This document shows positions 51,656 to 63,502 of a stretch of 64,000 nucleotides of DNA, piece by piece. Below the pieces are notes generated by a model, which saw only the letters and a list, made by a program, of their open reading frames with translations, ran no database searches and was not told the DNA's origin. The DNA is taken from the NCBI GenBank assembly GCA_025331565.1, contig JAFREQ010000130.1, positions 556,001-620,000 on the forward strand, given 5' to 3'. Within the stretch, counting starts at the first letter, position 1. The number at the start of each line of letters is the position of its first letter. The DNA is from Holacanthus passer (Eukaryota > Chordata > Actinopteri > Pomacanthidae). A program made the position numbers and the translations under genes.

Positions 51656-51870
51656 TTTGATATGATCATTTTGGATAGTTTGCCCAAACTGAAAGTGTCC
51701 TGACTGTAGGAAATAAATGCTGATGCGAGGAAAAAAACCTGAAGACAAATCTGACGAAGAAAGTATCTGAAGTTCTGTTGAAGAGAAATCAGCAGGAGAG
51801 ACTGCAGAGGTTCTTCAACTCGGCTAAACAAGTGTTCACCGTCTCTGGGAGAGCGTGTGAATCCCTGCAG
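51656..51870. repeat. Duplicated segment, copy 1 left part
   Basis: Aligns with 53050-53260: AATGCTGATGCGAGGAAAAA / AATGCTGATGTAGGAAAAAC, TATCTGAAGTTCTGTT / TATCTGAAGTTCTATT, CAGCAGGAGAGACTGCAGAG / CAGCAGGAGAGACAGCAGAG, and CGGCTAAACAAG in both. Similarity is clear but indel-rich. The other part of this copy is at 52756-52850, on the far side of exon 2. Confidence 0.75.
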
Positions 51871-52534
51871 AGCAGACCGAGTCCCTCCAGCTGTTGTCAG
51901 CGTCTCCAGATGGCACAAAGAGAGAGGAGGAGACAGCCGGTGATGAAATGCGATGCAACTGTGGGCTGTTCCCATCTGGGTCGTGACTTTGTGAACATCG
52001 CAGTCCAGATGAAGAGATGTGCAGGATTCAGAGGGAAGCTGCAGGTGTCGGCCCTGAACCTCGAGTTCAAGCCTCCAGCTGTGAACTGATTCTGCATAAA
52101 GGCAACATCCTAACTCGCTGAGAGACAACAGTCGCTTAAAACACGCTTCAGCAATTCTTACTTTTCCCGTAAAAACAGAGCAAACACCTCATGGTCAGAA
52201 GCATAACGTCTCTGTCGGGAGGAGGTGATGGATGGATGAGTCAGCAAAACATCAGACTTTATCTCAGAGACGCTGCTTGTTTCTTTTTTCCAACCAACAG
52301 TCAACATTGTTTTTCCTTTGTTGTTCCACAATCTGAACCATGAGTTTATTAATATATCCGTGTCGACGAAGGCCGCCCACGTGGCCCCGCGTCAGGACAC
52401 AGATTTATTCGTCATCAGTGATTGTGATGGTTTAGAAAACTACAGATCAATGATGAAGCTTCTTTGTGTCGTTCTAGATGGATGACATTATTTTGCGGTT
52501 TAATGCGAAGGACTCAGAGGACGGAGCTTCTTAC

Positions 52535-52679
52535 CGTCAACGCAGGCCGGTCTGGCTCGTGTCGTCCCGGCGATCTGTCCCTTCCTGCAGGCGCAGCGGG
52601 CCGTCTGTCGGGCGATGGTCCTCCTCGGCTGGCTGCTGTCCCGGTCCAGAGTGACGATCTCGCAGGTCCCCGCCGCCAG
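52535..52679 (-). CDS. tafa5: tafa5 exon 2, N-terminal half of TAFA domain
   Basis: The minus strand reads CCTCAGGTCAG, exon, then GTAAGAAG. The 145 bases encode LAAGTCEIVTLDRDSSQPRR and onward to GTTRARPACVD plus one base (phase 1), essentially identical to vertebrate TAFA5 over all 48 residues. The four cysteines include the C-x-C pair followed by 14 residues and the next Cys, as in the family; TAFA5 characteristically has eight rather than ten cysteines. The residues LAAG lie at the usual junction with the exon encoding the signal peptide, which must be further right. Two AG dinucleotides five bases apart precede the exon; only the proximal one keeps the known frame. Whether this is the a or b teleost paralogue cannot be told. 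Confidence 0.98.
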
Positions 52680-52755
52680 CTGACCTGAGGGACATCATGC
52701 AAATATATGTTTTAACTTTGTCTAAATTGCAATGCTTTCCTTTATTTACCTTTCT

Positions 52756-52850
52756 CTTCTGTTACTGTGTAACTCACTTTGCAATGGCCTCAGGTTGAGA
52801 GCCAACAAACAGCTGCAGCACTTTTGATGGAACAAGGCTCGCAGTCCTGC
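52756..52850. repeat. Duplicated segment, copy 1 right part
   Basis: CTTCTGTTACTGTGTAACTC, then GTTGAGAGCCAACAAACAGC, then TGCAGCACTTTTGATGG parallels 53285-53355 (CTTCTCTGTTTTACTCAC, GTTTGAGAGTCAACAAACAGC, TCCAGGGCTTTTGATTG). With 51656-51870 it brackets exon 2. Confidence 0.7.
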
Positions 52851-53049
52851 TTCCAGTCTCTGTGCAAAGCTACATTAAACACAGCTGCCAATCATTTCTC
52901 AAAACGCTGAAATGTTCCTTGATGAACACCTCATTTCCTTATAACCAACAAGCCAAAGTCGTCTCATTGACATGTTGTGTCCTAATAAGCAAACAAACAT
53001 GTTCAAGGATGAAGGTAAAGTTTTCTGTTCCATCTTTGTTACATCCTTT

Positions 53050-53370
53050 TGGATTTGATCATTATTGATCATAATTGCAGTTTCAGTTTTTGCCTGGCTG
53101 CAGGAAACCAATGCTGATGTAGGAAAAACTAACATCTGAAGAAAAAACTGAGGGAGAAAATATCTGAAGTTCTATTCAACTGAAGTTTTATTGACGAGAA
53201 AGCAGCAGGAGAGACAGCAGAGCTTCTTCAGCTCGGCTAAACAAGCGCCTCAGTCTCTGGAAACCTTTCCAACCTCGTCTTTCTTCTCTGTTTTACTCAC
53301 TTCTCAAAGCAGTTTGAGAGTCAACAAACAGCTCCAGGGCTTTTGATTGTGCACTTGTTAACAGGTTCAG
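53050..53370. repeat. Duplicated segment, copy 2 (contiguous)
   Basis: Contains in one piece, within about 320 bp, the two blocks that in copy 1 are separated by about 900 bp including tafa5 exon 2. No trace of an exon 2 copy is visible between the blocks. Confidence 0.7.
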
Positions 53371-54519
53371 GTGAAAGTGGCTGATTCACGAGCTGATGCT
53401 TCGTACGACTGTGTGAAACCTCTGAGTGGTCAAAACCGACAGGGCACGTTTGAACGACAGCGAACAAAGACGAATAAAGGGATGGAGGTTCATCTCACAG
53501 CTGAAATTCACTGAGTGCTTTGACATCGTGTCCATTTCTCTATTAGTCTTTACTGGTTACTATCATCCTGACACGCTCCTCACAGATTTCCACATCTGCA
53601 GTCGAGCCTCACACAGTCAGCGTCTACAGGTCTGAATGAGCTTTTCTTCTCTGGATATATCTGGAACATATATACAAAGATATGAAAAACAACCCTAACA
53701 CTTACTAATGCGAGCTGTGACTGTGAAGGCCTGTGGATAAAATGTCACTGTCCAGATACAGATCACCTCTATCACACAGGTGCTGATTAGTAATTTAGAC
53801 AGATTTGAGTTCAGCTTCTGGATCCATCAGCTCAATCATTCATATATCTGAACATCTGGATTTATTTTCTGCCCACGAATGAATTTCCAAAAAAAGGAAG
53901 TTTTCTCCCCCAGGCTCGATCTTTTATTTTGTTATTTCCCTCATTAGTGTCACAACTGACAAAGTGCTGCTGTCTGAAACCAGACCACAGTTTACAGATG
54001 GACAGGAAGTGAAATCATATTTCTTTTGGTAAATGCAACAAACAGGTTTTTCTGTCTTCAGTCTCCGTCTCGACAGGCTGAAACATTAAAGGCTGCATCC
54101 TGTGATAAAAGATTGTGGTATGAGATCAGCTGAGCAGTTTTTAAAGAGAATCAGGAAGAAGCACTTTTCCTCGCTCTGCTGCTGCGACGCTGAACGAGCT
54201 TTAAAGGAACAGTTTGGTGTCTGACTGACGTCTGAACTCACTCACGGCCGATTATTTTCTGTCAGTTCTTGATGCACGTCAGTCGATCTGTCACTCGGTC
54301 GATCAAATCCTCTCACACTCGTTTCAAATGATACCACAGCAACCATAGAAGCAGAACGCTGCTCTCTGATTGGCTGACAGGCATCGGTTTAAAGTCACAT
54401 ATATGTGTTGACCTCAAACATGTTTCTCTGTTCAAACATACAATGACCTCCTCAACCTCCTCCAGCATCTCAGGAACCTTTTCAGGAAACGAGAAGACAA
54501 CATGAAACATGATCACAAT

Positions 54520-54632
54520 GACAATGCTGACATGTTGATGTTTACCATCATCCGAGTTTAGCTTGTTAGCTGCTACAAGTGCTAATTAGCATTAAACACA
54601 ACTGAGGATCATTTGAATGTCATTAGTTTAGT
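54520..54632 (+). repeat. Dispersed repeat fragment (TTTAGCTTGTTAGC type)
   Basis: CATGTTGATGTTTACCATCA, GAGTTTAGCTTGTTAGCTGC and CAACTGAGGATCATTTGAATG correspond to the left portion of the family seen at 23826-24020 and 35318-35602; the GATGATGGCGCTA part is missing. Confidence 0.65.
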
Positions 54633-55529
54633 ACATCAGGCTCAATGTATTGATTTAAACAAATCTTCACTGAGTTCATATGAGGCCGAGGCTGAATGAT
54701 GGAGGGGTAATTGCTGGTTGAATCAGAGGGGACAGAGGCCTCAGGAGTCGGGGGGGGGGGGCTGTATTTGGTTTTGCAGAAGTGGCCCCCTGCATGCTGA
54801 TGAACTGTCATCAATAGAGCCATGGACCGTCCCCTCTTCAGAAAGGACCAGACCCACAAAACCAGGACCTCAGAGTCAGGAGGACAGAGGGAACAGTTCT
54901 TCAGTCAGACAGAGGTCAGCGGGGTCAGACCAGGAAAAACAACAACAACAACAGCTCATTTAAAACCAGTCTTTCTACAAACTACCCCCAAGGTTCAACG
55001 TGATCTCGGATTCATCAGGTCCTTTCTCTTCTGGTTTGTCCATCCAACAAGATCTTAACAAACGGGGGACAGACTTCCATGAAGCCATGATGTGGACAGA
55101 GACTCTTGAGGGACAACTATCAGCTGAAAGACAAGGTTCAAATGATCTTTGGAGGCCGATGGCATTGCTCAGCCACTTTAAAAAGGTCATCATTGGAGAA
55201 GCAGATGGAGCAACTGTCCTCAAAACTCATGAGCAACATAGAGAACGATGTTTTGTTAAACAAGTTTTTCTTTTTGAGTAAAGAAAAAATCTCCATCCTT
55301 CTTTTCTGAGTCATAACTCGGTCAAATCTGAACAGACGTGATAGATACAGGATATTTTATTGTGAATAGAAGTCCAACATTTTAAGGTTTTCTTCAGGAT
55401 CACAGTGATCCAGTGATTGTTGTCTGTACATCCATGTTCAGTTCAGTTCATTCAGCAAACTTTCAATGGTGCCATTTTGTCAAAACCCAAAGTGAAACTC
55501 CAAGGTGACGTTGTCCTTCCTGCTTGGGA

Positions 55530-56140
55530 CAAGAGCGAAACACCTGGAGCCACGACCAGGTGCTCAAGGCGGGTGCAGAAGCGTCACCACAGCCCTTCAG
55601 TCCAAACAACATAACCTCAGGATGAAAACCATCCCTTTCCTCAGAGCTGGAGAGAAACCTCGTTCACAACCGCAGACAAGACTGTGACCAGGCCCAGACT
55701 GGCAGCAGAGAGTGGATACTGGAAAACAACAAGTTCCCTCATCACATTACACAAACAACACTCTGGCCAGACACGATCATCTTCTCAGATTCCATAAAGC
55801 AGCTGATCCTGCGGGAACTGACGGTGCCCTGGGCAGAACACATGGACGAGGCTCACCAGAGGACGCTCGCCAAAAACCAGGAGCTGGTGGAGCAGCGCCG
55901 AGGCTGGCGGCCTCTCTGCGAGCCAGCGAGAGCGGGCTGCCGGGGGCTCGCCGGGCGCTCGCTCTGCAAAGCTCTGACTGGGCTTAGAGTCAGCAGAGCA
56001 GCAAACAGGATGGTCCATCAGTGAAACCGCAGACAGAGCGACCAGGTGGCCTCGGATAAAGAGCTCATTACTGCCGGGATGGAAGCTGGGACTCGATCAA
56101 CTCTGGCTGAGTCTGAAAACCCCAAACCCCCCATGACCCC
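55530..56140 (+). pseudogene. Broken retroelement ORF, endonuclease-like C-terminus
   Basis: The frame 55686-56021 encodes REWILENNKFPHHITQTTLW, a PD, about 14 residues, then ELTVPW, and later GCRGLAGRSLCKALTGL. This order (PD, ELTVPW, GCRGFxGxSLC) is what I recall of the C-terminal region of a reverse-transcriptase-type ORF common in fish and cnidarian genomes; the PD-x(n)-E layout is that of restriction-like endonucleases. The upstream part (IPFLRAGEKP, 55622-55684) is in another frame, and the tail after the stop at 56022-56024 (ADRATRW) is in a third. At least two frameshifts and a stop break it. No reverse transcriptase domain was recognised upstream, so it is a truncated relic inside tafa5 intron 1, antisense to the gene. 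Confidence 0.75.
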
Positions 56141-57332
56141 AGGAACATAACTGACGATGCACCGAGAGATGCATCACGCAGCCTGTTCACATCCCTGCAC
56201 ACGATGGCAACTGTGGTTCACAGCAAAGAAAACCAAAGAATAAAAACAGACATGTTGAATGATCAGTGTATCAGGCTCCTTTATCTGTTCACATACAGAT
56301 ATCTTACCATGTGAATCCAGCCATGTGCTGTAAATCACTTTTAACTGGGCACCAAAAGTTCTTTCAAGAAACTCAAGCTATTTAAAATCTTGCTGAAAAA
56401 AGCTTTTTTTTCTATCTATAGCTGACGTGAGATGTAAGAAGAGAATCTCTTGTCAAAAGCTCTGCAGATGATGTTTTTTTCTGTTGCGTACGAATCATTA
56501 TTTTACTGTTGTTTTACAAAAGGCTCCACAGTCTTTCAGCTGTTTTCTGAAAATCTCTTCTGTCATTTCTGCAGCTGCAGCGGTTTGCAGTCCTGTGTGT
56601 TTGGGTAAAAAGCTTCAGCTGTCAGCCTGAAACATGAGGCGGCGGCGGCAGCACTCAGGAGCTGAGAGGTTCTGATGCAGCGAGCAGCGGTTTCTGTCAG
56701 CGGCGTCTTCGTCAAACACGACTGAAGACACGGCGCTGTTGCTGTTTCTATCGGCTCAGAATCGTCGCTGCCGTCCATCGGGTGAGTTATCGCTCAGGTG
56801 GGTTAATACCTGGTGACTCTCCAAACACACAAGCTCTTTCAGTTTTACAGGAAAATGAAATCAAAAGAATGTATGAAAACATCAAATGTCCTGTAAAACA
56901 ATGAATCTTCTCAAAATCAGAGCTGTAAGACCAAACTAAACCAGTCTTACACATCAAGTAGTACTTTCAGCCCTGGAGGAACCTGGAGGAGGGAGAATTA
57001 ACCCTGATGACATGAAGAAAACATGAGATAAAACACAAGTCACTCAGCTCCAGACTCAAGAAAACAATATAGAAAAAATGAAAAAACAAAAAATATTCTC
57101 ACTTCTTCATCTTCAGGTCGGCAACAGGTTCAAGCATCAAATGATTTATACTAAAACAGGAAGTGGAAGCAGCTGGTCTTTGTTTATCAGAGCTGCTGGA
57201 CGGGAACCAATCACAGGCCAGCCAGGCCATCAGTCGAATCAACCAATCGCAGCAGCCCACCTGTCGCTCGTCAGACACACGACCTCACACCAACACTCAG
57301 TCTACAGGTGTTCTGTCTCATTTCCTGTCTCA

Positions 57333-57826
57333 CGCGTAACTAAGTACATTTACTTAAGTACTGCACTCAAGTACAAATTTGAAGTACTTGTACTTTACCA
57401 GAGTCTTTTCATGCCACTTTCTACTTCTACTCCACTACATTTCACTTCACAATTATTCGACAGCCTTAGTCACTAGTTACTTAAAAGACTTTTCATACAA
57501 GCATATGAAGCTGAGAAAATATGACGTCTTAGTCTAAATGAAGTTATATACAGTATATACAAGTACAGCTGAAGATTATTTGCTTTTACATGAATGCACG
57601 AGGAATAATCATCTAATGAGAGAATATGGAACAGTACAACAGACATTTTTCTACTTTGACTACTTCTAATGTTTGTAGTTTCAGTACATTTCCCTGATTA
57701 TACTTACAGACTTTGACTCAAGTAACATTTACAACGCAGAACTTTTACTTGTATGTGAGTATTTTTATAGTGTGGTATTAGTACTCTTGCTTAAGTAAAG
57801 GAGTTGATACTTTCTCCATCACTGCT
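57333..57826 (+). mobile_element. Near full-length hAT-like AAGTAC element
   Basis: Begins GTAACTAAGTACATTTACTT and ends GTATTAGTACTCTTGCTTAAG, GAGTTGATACTTTCTCCATCACTG. Both ends repeat AAGTA/TACTT motifs in inverted order, typical of a nonautonomous fish DNA element usually placed with hAT. The expected outer CAGTGGTGGAAAG of the left end is eroded while the right one is partly kept. About 490 bp, no coding capacity. Confidence 0.85.
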
Positions 57827-58189
57827 ATTATCATTTTTCAAAGGCTGATAAAGCCTGAACTGAAATCAACCCTGAGCTACAGAAAGCTTTAGACTGACTG
57901 AACCTGCTTTCACACCAGTGAGCTCCACTTTAAAGGATTCACATAAAAATGATTCAGTAGTTCTGTTTCATAAAATCCAACAGTTTGAATTTTCTTCCTA
58001 AAAACACCAACACTGTTCACATCTCTGTGTTGAGACTCTAATGAAGCTCATAATTACATCTGACAGCCTGCATTAGCACGACTGCTGCTTCCTGTCTGAT
58101 CTGTTCCCCCTCCCGTTCACCTCGAGGCTACACGGAAGCTCATAAACTATCTCATCTCTGGCTGAGAGCTGCTGTGATGAGGGTTATCA

Positions 58190-58230
58190 CCTCCTCCTGC
58201 TCCTCCTCCTCCTCCTCCTCCTCCTCCTCG
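58190..58230. repeat. (CTC)n microsatellite
   Basis: About thirteen TCC/CTC triplets without interruption. Confidence 0.95.
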
Positions 58231-60149
58231 GGCAGACAGTCAGACCTCTGTGAGCTCTGTGGAATCAGCACTTTATGTACAGTCGTGTTTAAAGGGTCAA
58301 AGGTCACAGTCTGACAACCAGCGACACGACATTAAGACGAGAGGACACGTTAACCTTCGTTCCTCCGACTGTAATCATATCTGACACGAAGGTCAAAGGT
58401 CAGAGGATGAGCGCTAACACACACACACAGAAACGCAGAAAAGTGAGAGACTGAGCTCCAGAGGAAAGAATGAGAGGATTTGATGAACTGAAATTAAAAC
58501 CTTAATGTTCTCTGGACTCTTGAACACCAGCTGTCCCTCCGACCACCGACACACTAAGTACATTAAAAACATCAAAGGCATAAAAGTTCTTATCAACAGG
58601 ATCAGAGTCCGAGCTTCGGTGAAACAGAAAGGTCATCTTTTCCATTTCACCGATCCTGATCCTGGAGGCGCTGAGCTCGAGAAGCCTCGGAGCTTTTCTG
58701 CTGTAATTAAGATTCAGTGTGCGTGTCGATGATGTAAGAGACGCTGCTCGCAGGTGTCACATGTTAACCAGAGACCGAGCGGCGGCAGGTCTCTGCTTCC
58801 TCGTTAGTGGACTTGTTTAATTCTCCATCTGCTGCAGCACGACAGGATGAAAAAGTCATTGATTCTGGTGTCGGACGTCTGAGCAGAGGACGCTGGGAGA
58901 AGACGACTGGAGCAGGAAGTCACAGCAGCAAAATTTAAAATTATAGTTATCTGATTATATAATCTGACAAAGAAATGTGAGGCTTGATGCTGCAGTTTGT
59001 CATGGAGCTGCAAAATAAAGGTGCTGCATCAACATGAAAAACTGGAAGTGGCTGCAGGAGTTTTATCAGCTGACGTGTTTATAGCATGAACATGAAACAT
59101 ACTAGTTTTTGACAGACTGATATGAAATGTGCTGTGAATATTCCTGCAATGACTGGACGAGCTCAGACTAAACTAAACCAACATTAGACTGAGGTTTTCC
59201 GTCGTGCACACAGAAACTCTGCAGCTTCTTCGGCCTCAGATTTTCTCTCTGTTTCACACGAAGGTCGTCTGATTTTCCCCTGATAACAAAAGACATTGGC
59301 AGCCTCCTCTCTCATGACAGGAGAGGATGTGGTGACGCCGAGATGCTCCAAACAGTCGGAGGAGCAGAACAACGGCATGAACTAAAAAACACACTTAAAC
59401 AGCTGATCGATAATTTGTTGTGGCAGATTCACTAAATGATTAACAAAACGTAAAAAGTTCATATGATCTCAGCCGCACTAGTTTTTACCACATTTGTCTC
59501 CATCACAGACACTTTCACAAATTTAAAACCGGTCCTGAGAAACCTTGATGCAAAAACTAAACAAATGGGGATTGTTAATTATGGCTAATTTATCACTTCA
59601 CATTGTCCTGCGCCTCGCTGTGCGTACATCCTGAGCCTAATTTACTGTTTACGTATTCATGTCCAATTTAAAAACAGCGGCACCCCAGTTCGCTCTCAGT
59701 CCCTGAGCAGGACGTGCAGCACATTAAAAGCAACATGGTGTAATAAACACTAATGGATTCGGTGCAGTGAATGCAGTTTAATGACTGTACCAACTTCAAA
59801 CTTTCCTTAAGAGTGAATAACTCATTCCAGAACAAACGCGCTGAAACAATCTGTCATTTTTTCACCTGCCATTAAAAACAAGCAGCATTTGCACATCTGC
59901 ATATTTACTTAGATTTTACTGCACAAACCATAATTAATCTTTTATCATTCAACATGTTTTATTCAGTGTGTGTTTCTACTTGTTCTACTTGTTGTTTGTC
60001 TTTTACTTGTGAACCCAAAAACTAATTTGAAGGACAAACTGAGGGAACTCACGAAGACATGAAGACTGTGAGATACAGCTGAAAGCTCAGGGATCAAGCT
60101 AACAAGTGGAATTGAAACATTGAGGTTTGCAAAGGTCAAGTGTCATTGT

Positions 60150-60328
60150 CATGTGGAGGTAGAGCAGTCGTCCACCAGTCGGATGGTTGGTGGTTCGATC
60201 CCCGGCTCTTGCAGTCTATGTGTCGAAGACACTGAACTCCAAATTGCTCTCGATGGCTGTTCCATCAGTGTGTGAATGTACGTCCCTTTGGATACGAGCG
60301 TCTGCTAAATGAAATTGTAGAACTGTAG
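60150..60328 (+). mobile_element. tRNA-derived SINE with L2-type tail
   Basis: The head GTGGAGGTAGAGCAGTCGTCC carries an A-box-like segment, and GGTTCGATCCC at 60192-60202 is a perfect B box of the RNA polymerase III promoter. The body (GTCGAAGACACTGAACTCC) and the 3' end CTTTGGATACGAGCGTCTGC then TAAATGAAATTGTAG match the fish SINEs that share their tail with L2 LINEs. The A box is degenerate, so transcription is doubtful. It is antisense to tafa5. Confidence 0.9.
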
Positions 60329-62118
60329 CTGAAAACATCATAATGTTTCACCCTCCGACAATCAGATTTGTGAACTTGCAGTTTTTCCACCTGCAAGATT
60401 TTTTTTATTATATTCATCATCAAGAAAATCCACCTCATAAACAGTCTGATTTAATTTTCTATGTCTTGCCAGCTTTTTTATTAATATTCCATTTTACAGC
60501 AGTAAACCTGCCGTGATGACTTCCTGCCTGCAGGGACGGGTTTCCTCTGGTTTCCTCCCTCTGCAGTTTGTCTCTGCAGTAAAACTTTATTTGACTTTGT
60601 GATTCGGTTGAATGAATCTCAGATGAAACTCCTGCCTGTCGCAGCATAAAGACTCCGAACAGCTCGCTCACATTACAGCGGAATAATGAAATTACAATGC
60701 GTTGTTTTCGCTGCTCGGACCGCTGTTTTCTCAATCACGGCTGACATGTAATCTATTCATGAACGAGAGGAAGGAAGATAAATTGACATCTGCTTGATAG
60801 CCTCTGGTTGAGCTTTTATTATCCGTCATCTCTTTTAAATTCCCTGCAAATTGAAAATAAGAACAACAATCACAGAGCAGGAAAACTGGAGTCACTGTGT
60901 TTGTCCTGAGAGTGAAGACAGAAGAATAATGATGAGGCTGAAATTGGTTTTGACGCAACACGGCGGCTGTTTTCTGATCCTCTGATGACAGTTAATGAGT
61001 TTTTGCAGCAGGAGACAAATCCAGAATCCAACATGAGGTTGGACACAAAGTCTCTGAGCCGTTTGGAAACAAAAAGGACGTTAATACGAGTCAAAGTCGT
61101 TACTGTTGGGTGAGTTTGACGTGATGACTGAGAACAGCTTCATGACAGGAAGTGGAAAGACTGGAGCTGCGTTTCATTCTGCTGGTTCTGGTTCCTCCCA
61201 TCTTCAGCTCATAACCCTGAAACCAAACGAGGTCTGACATCGTCGAGGACGTTCCAGTCCTTTACATATGTCTCTAAGGAGACAAGGAACCACCTGTTTA
61301 TTGACGAGTCAGCTGATTTTATTATTCATCTATTCCTTTTTAGTGCAATTGGACAAAAAGGTGACACATTAGAGAGATGTAGGTTTAATACGTTTTGGTT
61401 GTTTTTGTTAGTGGGAGAACAATAATGTACAGAACATATAGACATTTCATATTCATATGTGTTTGTGTGCAGGTATGTAAGTGTGTCGTGTATTCATATA
61501 TAGTGTGACGAGAGGAATGTGCAGCCATGTGTGAGGAGGAGGGAAAAATAATTAAGATAAATAATTAAATACACATATGCATTCAATGTTATTAATTAAT
61601 GTTTTTTATATGTAAAATAATTATTTAGAAGATTATGAAACATGTTCTTTTCAGGCTATTGTTAAATATTACTTTATATTTATACTAATTATCATTAGCT
61701 TTGAAATTTAATTAATATTATTGATCTTTATCTGCCTATATTTTCTATAAACTCGATTTTCATTTGCACAATAATGCACCATGTATCCAGCTGCAGAAGG
61801 ACGTCTTAAATCAACAACAGTAAAAACATGAGAAGAGGGTCATTAAGGCCGCTCTGCACACCTGCAGTCGTATGATTGGATGCTACTGACCACACTTCTG
61901 TGACTGAGCCAATCACTGTGAAGCGTGAATGAAACAACTGATGCAACTTCAGTTCTCCACCTGATTCATTCAATAGCTTTATAATGAGGTTAATGAGAAA
62001 CATATCATCATAACTGTTGGGAAAAAGCACTAAAACAAGAACCAAGAATTCAAAGATCTTCGATGGAGTAAGTTTAGACGTGACAAACAATAAAATCCTC
62101 TCTGAAGCAGAAACTCGT

Positions 62119-62310
62119 CAGTTTTTGTTTGGCGGCTGCTCCTGACTCTCATCCTCGTGTGCAGATGTTTTATATAATCAGATCTGCTGCAGAAAATCGT
62201 GAAATCCAGCAGCTGCTCATTGAAATTCATCAATCAGAGCTCAAACAGACTGAGCTGAGCAGGCTGAGGTTTCCCATGATGCTGCAGAGGCTCTTATTTT
62301 GAAAAGACAT
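62119..62310 (+). repeat. 192-bp inverted repeat, left arm
   Basis: Matches the reverse complement of 63503-63694 with about six mismatches and no visible gap in 192 bp. The right-hand 100 bases or so (from AAATCCAGCAGCTGCTCATT through GAGGCTCTTATTTTGAAAAG) are identical. The sequence is not one of the repeats recognised elsewhere in this window. Confidence 0.93.
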
Positions 62311-63502
62311 GAGGTCCATCAGTGTCAGGGCTGATTTGATCCGTCCGTCTTCAGGGGTCAGGGACAGGTTTCAGGCGGGACGCAGGGGACATGTCCTCCT
62401 CAATATTCAAAATACGTCCACATGAGAGTAGCAGAGGACTTTTATTTTGAAGACTGTTTGCTTTACTGATTTATATTCCATTATATTTTCAATTGTCACC
62501 TGGTGCCTGAAGATTTTCTTTTCCTTTACATGTTCGCCATGAATTAATGCATCTCCCCACTTATGTGTCTCCCACCGATGTTGAAATGAAATTTTCAGAA
62601 AGACATTTTCAGGTTTTGTGCTTGCCACCAAATCAGTCACTGATGTTGACGTGAATTTATTTATTAAACCTGTTAAGTCTCTGATTTTAGTTCCTAAATG
62701 TTTACTATGATTTTAAAAGGTTTTTTTCTGAAGTAAAGTTTGTGACTTCACTCCCTGACTCTTCTGCAGAGACTCTGAAATCTGTAAGTGTGCTGATTCC
62801 TCCGTCTGACAGCGGTTGATGGTCTTGTCCTCGTCTTTCGGGGACGTTCATTGTTGTGCAGCTGAGGTGCGATTTCAATCGTTAAATACAGTTTCAGTCA
62901 TGCTCAGTGTTGAGTCACTCGCTGACGTTCCTCCTCCAGATGATTTTATTCAAATCCAATTACACCCTCTGCAGCTTTTTGCTCCGTTAATTTTTGTTTG
63001 TGTTTTTTTCTTCTTCTTCTCAGCTGCTGATTTTCTCTTTCATTCAGACGCGGCGTGTCATAATTCCCATGAATATATGCTCGACTTAATGGAGCATTGA
63101 GAATTCATTTGGACTCCGAAGGCTCCTTAGGTAAGCTCTCGACACCGCAGGCACAACAGTGTATCTGCTGCATAATAGGCTTGTTTCCAGGATCTAAATG
63201 AGCTTGATGAGCAGGCAGAGAAAAGAAAAAGAGAAACTCAGTAAACAGAGAGCGTGAGGGAATTAAATCCAGTCTGCAGTTTGTGCTCATTAAAGCTTTT
63301 CACATTGAGATGATCAATGAAGAGGAGACGACAACAGACTCCTGAAACAGATTCCTTCTGTTCTTTAAAAGGCTCATTTGATCTCCCGTGTGGGATTTGA
63401 ACTGCTGTACATCCGAACGTTAACACGACACTGTGTCTGATAACAGACATTTATACTGATGTGATCTTTCACCTCTTTAACCTGACGATGGAATAAGAAC
63501 TG

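Larger units (their letters stand above)
44085..52534 (-). other. tafa5: tafa5 intron 2
   Basis: Starts GTAAGAAG and ends CTCTTCAG on the minus strand; 8450 bp. Contents: the antisense U1 chimera (44898-45118), a probable unclassified repeat (about 45200-45660), (GA)n, a Tc1-type fragment, a CpG-dense patch (47580-47880), an AT-rich zone (48940-49330), an hAT-like fragment (50370-50590) and part of a duplicated segment next to exon 2. No other exon is supported. Confidence 0.85.

Noticed and set aside
51616..52128. 170-codon minus-strand frame near tafa5 exon 2
   Set aside because: It lies in the intron and partly in a duplicated repeat block; the sequence has no resemblance to TAFA proteins.
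58414..58596. Hydrophobic minus-strand frame considered as the tafa5 signal-peptide exon
   Set aside because: Its sequence does not resemble either known TAFA5 N-terminus, and no donor in the right phase follows the hydrophobic part.
60150..60328. Genuine tRNA gene
   Set aside because: Only the B box is intact; no cloverleaf can be drawn and the sequence continues into a SINE body and L2-type tail.
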